In this document: positions 49,401-58,435 of the stretch, in pieces
How the letters are laid out: every line of letters starts with the position of its first letter
How positions within the stretch are numbered: position 1 is the stretch's first letter
DNA from: Hymenobacter ginkgonis
Lineage (GTDB): Bacteria > Bacteroidota > Bacteroidia > Cytophagales > Hymenobacteraceae
DNA: 64,000 nt
Assembly (NCBI RefSeq): GCF_009755225.1
Contig: NZ_WQKZ01000003.1
Coordinates: 1,023,679 to 1,087,678, forward strand
Reading direction: 5' to 3'
Made by a program: the position numbers and the translations under genes
Notes under the pieces: generated by a model
What the model saw: only the letters and a program-made list of their open reading frames with translations
Databases searched by the model: none
Told to the model about the DNA's origin: nothing

Positions 49401-49961
49401 ATGTACCGGCCAGCCTTTGCGCCCTCCAAACTGCGCCTCAACTACGAAAAGACCTGGCAGACGCTCACGCGCCTGTTCAAGCAGCCCGGCCTCATCAAGC
49501 CGGCCAAACGACCGGAACATTTAGAGGAGGCCCTTGCCCCTCAGAAGTTTAAGCTCCCAAAGATAAAAGGCAATGTGGTCCACACGATGAAGGAAATAGT
49601 AAATATTTTCATCGCAAACTACCAAAAAGCCCCGGGGCCCCTCAACCTGGCCATCCAGACCACCCGCCAGGGCTTGATGAAGCGAGGCAATAACCACGAC
49701 CCGAAAACCGCCTATCGCCATGTTCTGGCGCTTATTGAAGCGGGCTTCCTGCGGGGCAAGGTGCAAATCAAGGGCGGCCTGCAATTGCTCATCAACCCGG
49801 CCTGCCTCGTGTTCGACGCGGCCCCAGCGGTGGCCGCTGCGGCCCTCGCTCCCCTGCTCACGCCCACCGTAGCCCCGGTGGCGCTAACGCCCGCCCAGGG
49901 CCTAGCCAGCCTGCTGGCGGCCAGCCCAAAATTGAACGGGAATAGGTGGAAAACTTCTTAA
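49401..49961 (+). CDS. Hypothetical protein with winged-helix-like core
   Basis: A 186-residue protein beginning MYRPAFAPSKLRLNYEKTWQ. The core NNHDPKTAYRHVLALIEAGF with LRGKVQIKGGLQLLIN resembles the helix-wing part of replication-initiator or helix-turn-helix proteins in Bacteroidota mobile elements. The tail is Ala/Pro-rich. It lies directly before a possible origin region and the primase, which supports but does not prove a role in replication. Confidence 0.65.
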   Translation: MYRPAFAPSKLRLNYEKTWQTLTRLFKQPGLIKPAKRPEHLEEALAPQKFKLPKIKGNVVHTMKEIVNIFIANYQKAPGPLNLAIQTTRQGLMKRGNNHDPKTAYRHVLALIEAGFLRGKVQIKGGLQLLINPACLVFDAAPAVAAAALAPLLTPTVAPVALTPAQGLASLLAASPKLNGNRWKTS

Positions 49962-50197
49962 AAAACCCTATGCGGGCATTTTGGGCATCTTTATAAGATT
50001 GGTCCTCTCATAAATGCTATGAAGCATAGGAACGTCGGTTTTGGGCCGACTTATCCACGCCCCAGCTGTCAATAACCGGGGCTAGCTAGAAAAAAAAGGA
50101 GGGGGGCGCCGCGCCGCGCGGCCCGCCCGGCACCCAGGCCACCGCCCTCGGCGCGTGGGTAGGGGCCGCTTTTGCCCAAATTTTAAAAAACCCAGTC
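49962..50197. other. Possible replication-origin region
   Basis: Non-coding stretch holding small inverted repeats (ATGCT/AGCAT near 50014-50027, GTCGG/CCGAC near 50034-50050), a DnaA-box-like TTATCCACG at 50051-50059, an A-run and a GC-rich stretch, directly before the primase gene. Confidence 0.3.
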
Positions 50198-51484
50198 GTG
50201 CACCTCACATCTCCCACCCCACCCGGCCTGAGCGCGAAAGCCGCCCGCGCCGCCGACAAACAGATTTCCCTGCTCAGCATCATGGCCAAGCTCGGCCACG
50301 CACCGGCCGGCCCGCCGGCGGCGGGCGGCAATTACTGGTACACCTCGCCTTTCCGACCGGAAGAAAAAACGCCTTCCTTCGTGGTGAGCGAGCATAAGAA
50401 CGTGTGGGTCGATTTCGGCCGCGCTCCCAAGCCCGGCAAGAAGGCCGCCGGCGGCGATGTGCTCCAGCTCATCATGGACCTCACTGGCTTCGAGCTGCCG
50501 CTGGCCCGCCAGACGCTGCGCGCCTGGGCCGCCGACCTGGCCACGCCGGCTGAGCTGGCCCTACCCCCCGCCCCGGTGGGCGAAACCCTCACCACCGGCA
50601 AGGTCACCTTCAGCGACGTGCGCGTGGAGCCCTTGCAGTGGAAGCCGCTGGTCGAGTACCTGGTGAGCCGGGGCATCAACTGGCCCCTGTTGCAGCAGAG
50701 TGGTAAGAATCTGGCCCACTTGCAGCAGATTTTCTACCGCACCAGCACCAGCCTGCGCGAGAAGCCCTACTTCGGGCTGGGTTGGAAAACGAGTGCCGGC
50801 TGGGAGGTGCGCAACCAGCGTTTCCAGGGCACCATCGGCGGCAAGGGCCTCACCTGGCTGCCGGGCCGTGAGCCGGGCGTCATCTTATTCGAGGGCTTCA
50901 TGGATTACCTAAGTGCCCTTACGTACTTCAAAAAGTCCTCCTTCCCGCAAACGGTGCTCGTGCTCAACTCGGCCGCGCTGCTCCTGGAGGCTCTACCGCA
51001 GCTGTTGGAGGCCCCGGTGGTGCACTGGTTCGGCGACAACGACCAGGCCGGCGAGCGGGCGCTGTGGCTGCTGCGCCAGGCTCTACCCCCCGGCCGGCTC
51101 GTAAACCACAACGAGCTATACCGCGGCTACAAGGATTTCAACGACTTCCTGACCCGCACCCCGCCCACGAAGCCCCTACCCCCCAAGCGGGCCGAGCCGA
51201 GCAAGCTCAGCCTCACGGCGACTTATTGGCTCTGGGTGGTCTTCACCGACCGTGCCCCCGGCACGCCGGCAGCCGAAGGCAAAAAGCGCATGTGCACTTT
51301 CTACTCGTGGACCAACGACGCCACCGGCCTGGAATACCTGCGAGTGCTGCGCAACCGCCTGGGTTACCAAATCAGCTACTACCGCCTGTGCGAGCGCACC
51401 ACTGGCCGGCAATACAAGATTCTGGAGTGGGCCGGCCTCTACCATACGCAACCTGTCAAAATCAGCCATGAAACTGCCATCTAA
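50198..51484 (+). CDS. Toprim/CHC2-like DNA primase
   Basis: A 428-residue primase of the type found on Bacteroidota mobile elements. The N-terminal zinc-finger-like region lacks the usual CHC2 cysteines but keeps SPFRPEEKTPSF and VWVDFG, as in the mobile-element subgroup. The toprim domain (about 225-320) has the catalytic Glu in VILFEGFMDYLSAL and Asp pair in WFGDNDQAGERAL. It starts at a GTG (50198); the residues after it (DKQISLLSIMAKLGHAP) fit the family start. It overlaps the next gene by 17 bases. It would prime replication of the element. Confidence 0.88.
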   Translation: MHLTSPTPPGLSAKAARAADKQISLLSIMAKLGHAPAGPPAAGGNYWYTSPFRPEEKTPSFVVSEHKNVWVDFGRAPKPGKKAAGGDVLQLIMDLTGFELPLARQTLRAWAADLATPAELALPPAPVGETLTTGKVTFSDVRVEPLQWKPLVEYLVSRGINWPLLQQSGKNLAHLQQIFYRTSTSLREKPYFGLGWKTSAGWEVRNQRFQGTIGGKGLTWLPGREPGVILFEGFMDYLSALTYFKKSSFPQTVLVLNSAALLLEALPQLLEAPVVHWFGDNDQAGERALWLLRQALPPGRLVNHNELYRGYKDFNDFLTRTPPTKPLPPKRAEPSKLSLTATYWLWVVFTDRAPGTPAAEGKKRMCTFYSWTNDATGLEYLRVLRNRLGYQISYYRLCERTTGRQYKILEWAGLYHTQPVKISHETAI

Positions 51485-51737
51485 CCTAACCGATGCGGCT
51501 ACTTTCTTAGCGCGCACCTTCAATGATTACGCCGGTGGCGAATCACAAGTCATGTTTTTAGGGCGCGACCAGCAAGGCCGGGTCGGCGTAGTCGTCAGCT
51601 GGGAGGGGGACGAAATGGTGTGCGCCATGCTGATAGAAGCTTTTTTAGTCAAGCAAGGCGAGACGATTATCCACCGCAGCCAGAAGAAGGCAGGTAAAAC
51701 CCTGCTGGTCTATAAAACCAAGCCGCACCCGCGCTAA
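51468..51737 (+). CDS. Small hypothetical phage protein
   Basis: An 89-residue alpha/beta protein beginning MKLPSNLTDAATFLARTFND and containing VMFLGRDQQGRVGVVVSWEG. The start overlaps the primase end and the stop shares one base with the next ATG, so it is translationally coupled on both sides. Unknown function. Confidence 0.7.
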   Translation: MKLPSNLTDAATFLARTFNDYAGGESQVMFLGRDQQGRVGVVVSWEGDEMVCAMLIEAFLVKQGETIIHRSQKKAGKTLLVYKTKPHPR

Positions 51738-52093
51738 TGAGACTGCCGCACCTTGACCAACGCATTCACTTGCACTGGGGCGAGGCCGAGCAGCTGGCCG
51801 CGGCCATCGAATGGGTGCTATGCGCGCAGCTCGAGCCCCCGGCCCGGCCGAACCTGGCCATGGTGCTCAGCTTCGGGCCCCTGTACCGGGTGCGTGGTCG
51901 GCTCCAGGGCCGGGCGCGGCGCGAGCACCACCACGCAGGGCCACTGCCAAAGCGGCCCTGGCAGTTGACGCTGCGCTACGACGAAGTGGTGGCCTTGATG
52001 CTGATTCTGCCCAGCGCCCCCGCGGCAGGGTTAGCCTGGGGTGCCATTCAGCGCGCCAGCCTAAATCTAGAGCGGGTTATAGCCTTTGCCTAG
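51737..52093 (+). CDS. Small hypothetical phage protein
   Basis: A 118-residue basic protein (MRLPHLDQRIHLHWGEAEQL, RVRGRLQGRARREHHHAGPL). The start overlaps the previous stop (TAATG). Its end overlaps a convergent minus-strand gene by 17 bases. No family recognised. Confidence 0.65.
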   Translation: MRLPHLDQRIHLHWGEAEQLAAAIEWVLCAQLEPPARPNLAMVLSFGPLYRVRGRLQGRARREHHHAGPLPKRPWQLTLRYDEVVALMLILPSAPAAGLAWGAIQRASLNLERVIAFA

Positions 52094-52277
52094 GCGGGTA
52101 GCTAGGCAGGGCCGGAAATTCCAGGCATTCCGTGATTTGGTCGAGGGTGAGGCGGCCGCGGTTAAATTGGTCAATAAGCTGGCTTTCAGCAGACGTTGCG
52201 GGCAAGGCAGGGCCTTTGCCGTAGGCTACCAGCACATACTGGTAACCCTCCACAATGGCGTAGTAATAAGTAAGCAC
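52077..52277 (-). CDS. Small protein with the LxxYxxGxIS-like motif
   Basis: A roughly 66-residue protein with no ATG; a GTG at 52277 or TTG at 52298 would serve. A tyrosine-rich start (LTYYYAIVEGYQYVLVAYGK) is followed by SQLIDQFNRGRLTLDQITEC. The latter matches the G-x-I/L-S/T-x-x-x-x-x-E-x-L pattern of 52377-52655 and 399-605. Unknown function. Confidence 0.5.
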   Translation of the reverse strand: MLTYYYAIVEGYQYVLVAYGKGPALPATSAESQLIDQFNRGRLTLDQITECLEFPALPSYPPRQRL

Positions 52278-52376
52278 GATAAATAAACGAACTAGCAATA
52301 CTATAGACGCTACAAAAATAGCGTCTGGCAGCGGTAGTAGTCTATAAAAGATGCAATTCTTGAGCGGTAACCTGGG

Positions 52377-52655
52377 CTAATTGGCAGCGGTGCGCGTGGG
52401 TAATAGCAGGGGGCGGTGCTGCTGCTCCTGCTGGACGAGGGCGCGCTCCGCCTGCAGGTATTCGAGCAGGTGTTCGTAGCTGATGTGGCCTAACTCGTAC
52501 TGCCGAAGCAGCATCGATTTAAAGGTCGAGTCCGGATGGCCTGTTTTGGCTAGGTGCGCGCTGATGACCATCGGAAGAGTTGCTCGGACTGAAGGACTGG
52601 GCCGGTCGGCAGGAGGCCGCCGCTGGAGGGTGCTTCGTCTAAGGGGCTCTTCCAT
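52377..52655 (-). CDS. Small protein with the LxxYxxGxIS motif
   Basis: Up to 92 residues; a later Met (near residue 29, MVISAHLAKTGHPDSTFKSM) may be the true start. The core LLRQYELGHISYEHLLEYLQ shares its pattern with the small genes at 399-605 and 52077-52277. It lies on the minus strand between the early genes and the resolvase. The function is unknown. Confidence 0.5.
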   Translation of the reverse strand: MEEPLRRSTLQRRPPADRPSPSVRATLPMVISAHLAKTGHPDSTFKSMLLRQYELGHISYEHLLEYLQAERALVQQEQQHRPLLLPTRTAAN

Positions 52656-52863
52656 CTGGGTAAGCTACGAAGCATTTGGGGTCAGCCGGGGGGATCTACG
52701 CGCGGGCCGCCCCGAGTGGATTCCCAACTGGACCAATTAAGTATAGGCCGCCAGCCGCATCGGCTGTCTCAAAATAAGTATTGCCAAAAAACACTGCGAA
52801 ATCGACCCCGTCCGGGCCGTTTTTATGCCTTCTAACTTGTCTTCCAAAAACCACCTGGTTAAC

Positions 52864-53529
52864 ATGACACAAGAACCCATTCCCGTCGTGCTCTTCGCCC
52901 GTGTCAGCAGCGAGGCCCAGGACTTCGGCCGGCAGCTGCGCGACTTGCAGCGCCACGCCGAGCGCGCCGGCTGCCAGGTGGTGGCCACGATTGCTGAGAA
53001 GCTCTCGGGCTCCCGCCGCAGCCGGGCCAAGCGCCCCGACCTCGACCAGCTGCTAAGCCTGGCCAAGTCGGGCAAGGTGCGCCAGGTGCTTGTCACCGAA
53101 CTCAGTCGCCTCGGCCGGCGCGCCCGCGAGACGCGCCAGGTGGTCGAGGAGCTGGCCGACCTCAAAGTGTCGGTTTACGCCCTTAACATTCAGCTGGGCT
53201 CGCTGCTGCCGAGTGGCCAGCCCAACCCCATTGCCCGACTGATTATGACGGTGCTCATGGAAGTGGACGAAATGGAGACCGAGCGCCTGGGGCAGCGGAT
53301 TCGCTCGGGGCAGGAAAAAGCCTATGCGGCGGGTCGGCAGAAGGGCCGGCCGGTGGGCACCACGCAGGCCGAAAGTAAGCTGGTAAATAAGTACCCGAAA
53401 GTGGTCAAATATTTGCATAATGGCCTAACTGTGCGCGAAATTGCTGGGCTGTGCGCCTGTTCCACCAATACGGTGCTCAAAGTGAAGGCGGCCTTGGCCT
53501 CGTCCCCGGCCATCACACTTTCGTCCTAA
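52864..53529 (+). CDS. Serine recombinase (resolvase/invertase family)
   Basis: A 221-residue small serine recombinase. The catalytic domain has the nucleophile serine in FARVSSEAQDF (residues 11-21), LSGSRRSRAKRPDLDQLLSL, VLVTELSRLGRRARE and the helix-E region RLIMTVLMEVDEMETERLGQ. A C-terminal HTH of the Hin/resolvase type includes GLTVREIAGLCACSTNTVLK. Start ATG 52864 fits the family; ATG 52825 is an alternative. It could resolve dimers or invert DNA. No clear crossover sites were identified, though the inverted repeat at 44745-44830 deserves a test. Confidence 0.9.
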   Translation: MTQEPIPVVLFARVSSEAQDFGRQLRDLQRHAERAGCQVVATIAEKLSGSRRSRAKRPDLDQLLSLAKSGKVRQVLVTELSRLGRRARETRQVVEELADLKVSVYALNIQLGSLLPSGQPNPIARLIMTVLMEVDEMETERLGQRIRSGQEKAYAAGRQKGRPVGTTQAESKLVNKYPKVVKYLHNGLTVREIAGLCACSTNTVLKVKAALASSPAITLSS

Positions 53530-53581
53530 AAAGCTGCCTTGGGTAGCTCCACCTTTGTTGCGGATACATCTACCCCCTTCT

Positions 53582-54097
53582 GTGAAGAATACCCCTATTT
53601 TCGCTATTCCCGTTCGCCCCCATGTGCGCCAGTTTATGCTCTATAAGTATGGCCCGGCACAGCCGCATGCGGTGCACCAGAATACGTTCTTAGGGCGGGT
53701 AGTCCGCATGAAGATTGAGAAGCAGCCGTTCCGGCAGCTGCGGCAGGCGGAAAAGCCGGAGGGCAGTGTCTACCAGCTCACGCTGCCCACGGCCCTGCGC
53801 CACTACACCATCTCGCCCGAGTCGGCCAAGCAAATGGGGGAGATGTTCGATAAGCTCTTTCAGGAAGCGCTTATCATGTTCGTCATTGGCCAAGTCATCG
53901 CCACGGGCAACGAGCGCAAGGCTTTGCGCAGCTTCTGCAAGCTCTACGGTATCGACCCCAGTGATGCCGACTTAGAGGTGCTGCGCAAAGTGTACCGCGA
54001 CTACAAGGAAAAGGTGCTGGAAGACAACGGGCAGGCAGATTTGCTGAACTGGCCCGAATCGCAGGAGCTGTTTTCTGACTTCGCGGTTCGGTCCTAA
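53582..54097 (+). CDS. Hypothetical phage protein (GTG start)
   Basis: About 171 residues. A GTG at 53582 gives MKNTPIFAIPVRPHVRQFML; the frame is open to a TTG at 53555. The middle is beta-rich and the second half helical (SAKQMGEMFDKLFQEALIMF, RKALRSFCKLYGIDPSDADL). No family assigned. It precedes the late region. Confidence 0.65.
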   Translation: MKNTPIFAIPVRPHVRQFMLYKYGPAQPHAVHQNTFLGRVVRMKIEKQPFRQLRQAEKPEGSVYQLTLPTALRHYTISPESAKQMGEMFDKLFQEALIMFVIGQVIATGNERKALRSFCKLYGIDPSDADLEVLRKVYRDYKEKVLEDNGQADLLNWPESQELFSDFAVRS

Positions 54098-54129
54098 AAG
54101 GGGGTAGTAGGGGCCTGTTCCTTTGGAAC

Positions 54130-54609
54130 ATGGATAACACCCTCCCTTCCTTCATTGACTACTTCCGCCAGTTGGTGACGGAGCATGTCGAGTTGCAAAC
54201 CTTCGTGCACGGCGCGGCCGGCCGCATCATTGCCGGCACGCGCAGCGGCTTTACGTACCCGGTGCTCTGGCTCGAAACACCCTCGATGGGGCTGACTGAT
54301 AAGGATGGCACCACCCCCTTCGGGCAGCGCGCCAGCGCTTTTGTGGTGCTGCACAACACCGAAGGCGACAGCTACGCCGACCAGGATAAGAAGTGGGCCA
54401 GCACCGAGGCGCTCGCCCTGGAAGTGCTCAGCCGGCTGCGCCACGACAAGAAGACGCGCCGGCACACCTTCGACTTGAACGGGGGCCAGCTCGAGGCGGT
54501 GGCCACGATGACGGTGGATAATGAAATCGGCTGGCGCTACGAGTTCAGCCTGGGCGATTATGTGAGCCTAAAATACGACGCGACGCGCTGGGAGGGCAAG
54601 ACGGTATGA
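54130..54609 (+). CDS. Hypothetical late phage protein
   Basis: A 159-residue protein starting MDNTLPSFIDYFRQLVTEHV, with a beta-strand rich C-terminus (NEIGWRYEFSLGDYVSLKYD). Size and position at the head of the late run would suit a tail-completion or connector protein, by inference. It overlaps the next start (ATGA). Confidence 0.7.
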   Translation: MDNTLPSFIDYFRQLVTEHVELQTFVHGAAGRIIAGTRSGFTYPVLWLETPSMGLTDKDGTTPFGQRASAFVVLHNTEGDSYADQDKKWASTEALALEVLSRLRHDKKTRRHTFDLNGGQLEAVATMTVDNEIGWRYEFSLGDYVSLKYDATRWEGKTV

Positions 54610-56339
54610 GCCTGATTTTACTGCGCACCAGCTACGAGAACGGCACGCCCTACGGCGACCGCACGAGCCAGGTCTACGGCACTACCTACGACACCACCAA
54701 CTGGTATTTCGATACGGACGCGCTCGCGGTCCTGACCCAGGTGGCGGGCACCTACGACAATTTCCAAGATGTCAACGACCTGGATGAGTTCAAGTTTGAC
54801 GGGGAATTCTACGCCTATTGCGCCCGCACCACGCGCCGGGGCTACGTGCACGACGGGTACGGCGGCTTTACGGTAGTAGAAGAGGAAAATAGCCTCAGCT
54901 GCGGCTTTGTGCCCCCCGCGGCCCTAACCTGTGACCTGGGCTCGGCGAGCGTGAGCCAAACGCCCACGCCTAGCGGAGCCACGCTGGAGGCTAAAATTAC
55001 CGGCACCGTCAACGGCCGGCTGCGCTACCGCCTCGACGCCGGCCTAGAGCAGGCCAGCCGCATCTATTATAACGTACTGCCCGGCGCCCACGTGCTGAGC
55101 TTCCGCGACGATGGGCTGGCCGGCTGCGAGCGCACCGTGCGCTTTGTGGTGGCGCCGCCCCCGCCCCCGACCGTGCCGCTGGGCGCGCCGGTGGGCCTCG
55201 ACTTCGTCGGGCAGCCCGTCTGGTACCGCACGGCCCCCGTGCCGGCTAACGCCGACGTGGCCTTGGAGCTGTGGGCCGAGAGCGCCCATGGGGCCGAGGA
55301 TTTTAGCCTGGTCTTTACCCTGCGCAAGCGGGCCGATAAATTAGGGGCCATTCAGTTTCGCCTCGATACACTGCTCTGGCCGCTGCTCAGTGCCTTCGTG
55401 CCTACGGCGGCCACGGCCACCACGCGCTGCCGCACCAACCTGGTCAACTACTTCGTGCGTACCAGCGTGCTAGCCCCGGGCCGGCCCCCGGTCTACGGCA
55501 GTGGCCCGCTGCGCACGGCCGTGCGCGGGGCCTTGCCGGCCGAGTGGCGCGATACGGATTATTTCCGCTTTCGCACCCTGGCCTTTGCCCTACCCCCCTT
55601 CCTGAGCTGGCAGCCGGCCGGCCCCGGGGCCTACGCTGGCGACGCCCTGAAGCGCATCACGCTCGCCCAGCCCGAGTGGCTGTTCTGGCTCTGTCCGGTG
55701 GACGTAGCCGGCCTGCGCATCAGCCGCAGCTACGACCAGGGCCCCGGCTCGGCCAGCCTGCCCCTGGTAGAAACCGAGCTACTCGGCCCCAGCCCCGCGC
55801 GGGGCTGGCAGCACCAGCTGCTGGCCATTCCGCTGCGGGCCAAGGCCGGCTACCAACGAATGGCCGTGCGGGTGGAGTCGGCCGATGGCCAGGTACTGAG
55901 CCCACCCGCGTGGTATACGTTGGTGGAGGCTACGCCCCAGACCCGTTACGTGCTGTTTACCAACTCGCTCAGTGGCGTAGATACCCTGCGCTGTGAGGGC
56001 CGCCTGGAAGGCACCCTGGAAGTCACGGCCGAGAAGGTGGAGCGCCCGGCTGCCTACGGCGACGCCGGTGCGGTGCCCGACCGGCAGGTGAGCGACGTGA
56101 CGGGCCTGCGCAAGCTCAAGCTGGCTTCTGGCTGGCTCAGCCCGGCCGAGTTGGCCTGGGTGCAGGAGTTGCTGCTCACCCGCGAGGCCTGGCAGCAGCT
56201 GGGCCCGCAGCTGCTGCCGCTCGACGTGGCCAAGCGCAGCCTCGCGCCCTACTCCGACGAGAAGGGCCTGCGCGGCTTGCTGCTCGAATTCGACTACGCT
56301 TTTGCTCCCACCGCTTACGCCCCCACTCGTTATGCTTGA
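54606..56339 (+). CDS. Large late phage protein, probable tail component
   Basis: A 577-residue beta-rich protein. It begins MSLILLRTSYENGTPYGDRT and contains Ig-like or fibronectin-like stretches (VNGRLRYRLDAGLEQASRIY; a Pro run PPPPPTVPLG near residue 183). The C-terminus ends GLLLEFDYAFAPTAYAPT. The overlap of four bases upstream and eight downstream indicates coupled structural genes. I do not recognise a named family. It is likely a baseplate or tail-tip protein. Confidence 0.7.
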   Translation: MSLILLRTSYENGTPYGDRTSQVYGTTYDTTNWYFDTDALAVLTQVAGTYDNFQDVNDLDEFKFDGEFYAYCARTTRRGYVHDGYGGFTVVEEENSLSCGFVPPAALTCDLGSASVSQTPTPSGATLEAKITGTVNGRLRYRLDAGLEQASRIYYNVLPGAHVLSFRDDGLAGCERTVRFVVAPPPPPTVPLGAPVGLDFVGQPVWYRTAPVPANADVALELWAESAHGAEDFSLVFTLRKRADKLGAIQFRLDTLLWPLLSAFVPTAATATTRCRTNLVNYFVRTSVLAPGRPPVYGSGPLRTAVRGALPAEWRDTDYFRFRTLAFALPPFLSWQPAGPGAYAGDALKRITLAQPEWLFWLCPVDVAGLRISRSYDQGPGSASLPLVETELLGPSPARGWQHQLLAIPLRAKAGYQRMAVRVESADGQVLSPPAWYTLVEATPQTRYVLFTNSLSGVDTLRCEGRLEGTLEVTAEKVERPAAYGDAGAVPDRQVSDVTGLRKLKLASGWLSPAELAWVQELLLTREAWQQLGPQLLPLDVAKRSLAPYSDEKGLRGLLLEFDYAFAPTAYAPTRYA

Positions 56340-58167
56340 GCTAACCAGCGCCGGCCGGCCGGTGCACCTGAGCCCTGGTACCAGCACCCAGCTGGAGCTA
56401 AACTCGCCCCTGTTCGACGAGGACGTAATAAAAGGGCAATTCTCGTACTCGTTTCCCGTACCGGCCGGCCCCAACGGGCCGCTCTACGGCTTTCCCGAGC
56501 GCCCCGATGGGGACGGGGCCCCGGGCGCGCTGCTGCCGGCGGAGCTAAGTGACGACGGGCTGCCGCTGCTCGTGGGCCAGCAGCGCATCAAAACGGCCAG
56601 CACCAGCAAGTACAGCGTGAGCGTGCAGGCCGGCCTTTCGGGGGCCAACTTGAGCGAGCGCGCCCTGAGCTCGTTCGAATACGGCGGGCTGCGCGACGTG
56701 CCGCGCCAGGTGCCGGGCGGGTTGGACGGGGGCGGCAATCCCGTATTTATACCTGGCCTGGTGCAGCACGCCAACCAGGTGGTAGCCAATCCCGATGCCT
56801 ACGGCTACGTGTTTGCCCCCCTGCGCAACGAGTACCTGACCGACGATGAAAAGAAGCTGCTGAGTAGCAGTGGCACCGTGCTCAACCCCACGGACTACCC
56901 ACCCGCGACGGTTAATAAGTGGGTGGTGTACCCCGGGCCCATCTTCGGGATGCCGGCCGGGGGCAGCTTTACCTATAGCATCAGCTTTGCGGTGCCGGGC
57001 GGCGTGCAGCTGGGCACGTACAGTCTGCTGCCGTACTACTGCCCCTTTCCCAAGCTGCGCTACGTGCTCCAGGCCATCTTCGAGGAAAGCGGGCTACTGG
57101 TGGACGTGGCGCAGCTGCTGCCCGGCGAGCTGGGCGACCTGGTAATAGTAGGCAACGCGCAGCTGGTGGACCGGGGCGATTTGACCACGCTGCGCTTCAG
57201 CCTGGCTGACGTGCTGCCGGCGATGAGCGTGGCGGAATTGCTGGCCGCTATTCGGCAGGATTTGGGCATCGTCGTGTACGTAGACCCCGCCACGCGCTAC
57301 GTGCGCACGGTGTACCTGGCGGAGCGCGTGGCCGCCAGTGCCGAGTATGTAGACCTCACCACGCGGCTGGCCGGCGACCCGGAGGCCACGATTGACGAGG
57401 CGGCGGGCCTGACGCTCACCTATAAGGTGGACAGCGAGGATGAGCTGACCAAAGACCTGGTGGATAAGCAGCCCGACCTCACGCTGCTGCTGCCGGCGGT
57501 GGCCACGCTGGCCGACCTGCCCCACTTAGCCGATATAGCGGCCGACAACCCGCAGAACGGGCAGGTGCGCCTGGTGCAGGCCCTCGATATGTACTACGTC
57601 TGCGCGCTCTCGTATTTGGATGGCGTGCGCGTCACGCTCACCTGGACGCCCTTGGTGCTGAGCCTGGCCCCGCTGCAAGTCAATGAGGGCGGCGACGAGC
57701 AGGCGCGGGTGCTCTGCTACACGGCCACGCGCAACACGCTGCTCTACCAGGGCCCCAATGCCGATTACGGGGTGCCGCTGCCAGCACTCTCGCAACCGCC
57801 TTACCTGGCCAGCCAAAAGGAGGTCGAGCGCAGCAGCAGCCTGCGGCTGCTCTTTTACAACGGGCTCCAGCTGGCTCCCGACGGGGTGAGTCCTTACCCG
57901 CAGCTCTCGGCGGTCAGCGCCAGTGGGGCCAGGACGTTGTATTTGGGCGGCACGGCCGGCACCTACGCCCAGCTGCTGAGCGCCTGGCTGGCCGTGAAGC
58001 TGCGCCCGGTCAGCTACAAGGTGCCCTTGCTGCTCACGCCCCTCGACCTGGCCCGGCTCGATTTGACCCAGCCGCTGCGCCTCGACGGGGTGCCCTACTT
58101 GGTGCGCAAAGTGCAGGCCACGGTACCGCTCCAAAAGCCGGCCACGCTGGAGCTGGTGCGCCTCTAA
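56332..58167 (+). CDS. Large late phage protein, probable baseplate/tail component
   Basis: A 611-residue protein beginning MLELTSAGRPVHLSPGTSTQ, with the conserved-looking N-terminal block FDEDVIKGQFSYSFPVPAG and many beta segments. It has an all-beta C-terminus ending YLVRKVQATVPLQKPATLEL. Start ATG 56332 overlaps the upstream gene by eight bases. The N-terminal pattern (a channel-like FSYSFPVP segment) is shared by large structural proteins of Bacteroidota phages, from general impression. The exact role is unproven. Confidence 0.7.
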   Translation: MLELTSAGRPVHLSPGTSTQLELNSPLFDEDVIKGQFSYSFPVPAGPNGPLYGFPERPDGDGAPGALLPAELSDDGLPLLVGQQRIKTASTSKYSVSVQAGLSGANLSERALSSFEYGGLRDVPRQVPGGLDGGGNPVFIPGLVQHANQVVANPDAYGYVFAPLRNEYLTDDEKKLLSSSGTVLNPTDYPPATVNKWVVYPGPIFGMPAGGSFTYSISFAVPGGVQLGTYSLLPYYCPFPKLRYVLQAIFEESGLLVDVAQLLPGELGDLVIVGNAQLVDRGDLTTLRFSLADVLPAMSVAELLAAIRQDLGIVVYVDPATRYVRTVYLAERVAASAEYVDLTTRLAGDPEATIDEAAGLTLTYKVDSEDELTKDLVDKQPDLTLLLPAVATLADLPHLADIAADNPQNGQVRLVQALDMYYVCALSYLDGVRVTLTWTPLVLSLAPLQVNEGGDEQARVLCYTATRNTLLYQGPNADYGVPLPALSQPPYLASQKEVERSSSLRLLFYNGLQLAPDGVSPYPQLSAVSASGARTLYLGGTAGTYAQLLSAWLAVKLRPVSYKVPLLLTPLDLARLDLTQPLRLDGVPYLVRKVQATVPLQKPATLELVRL

Positions 58168-58193
58168 AAAAGGGGGCTACCGGGTACGGGAAA

Positions 58194-58375
58194 TTGCCAG
58201 TTTAGGGCCGAAAAAAAGGGCGGTTCCAGAAAAAATAAAGTTGCCAGTTTACTCCCAGGATTTGCCAGTTTACTCCCAACCGGGAGTGGGGGGTAAGGGG
58301 AGGGGTGGGAGAGGGGTCAGGCGGCCAGCCCGTCTGACCCCCGGCCGGCGCCGGCGCGCAGCTGGCAATTGCCAG
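58194..58375. repeat. TTGCCAGTTTA repeats and hairpins before the DUF5675 gene
   Basis: TTGCCAGTTTA occurs at 58194-58204, and the longer TTGCCAGTTTACTCCCA occurs twice (58241-58257, 58262-58278). A hairpin ACTCCC/GGGAGT lies at 58272-58287, an 11-bp hairpin at 58314-58340, and a perfect palindrome CTGGCAATTGCCAG at 58362-58375 again contains TTGCCAG. Confidence 0.85.
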
Positions 58376-58435
58376 GTTTGGCCCGGCCGGTAAGCGGCCT
58401 ATTACCTGGTTCGCGAAAAGTGCTTCTTGGCCGGC

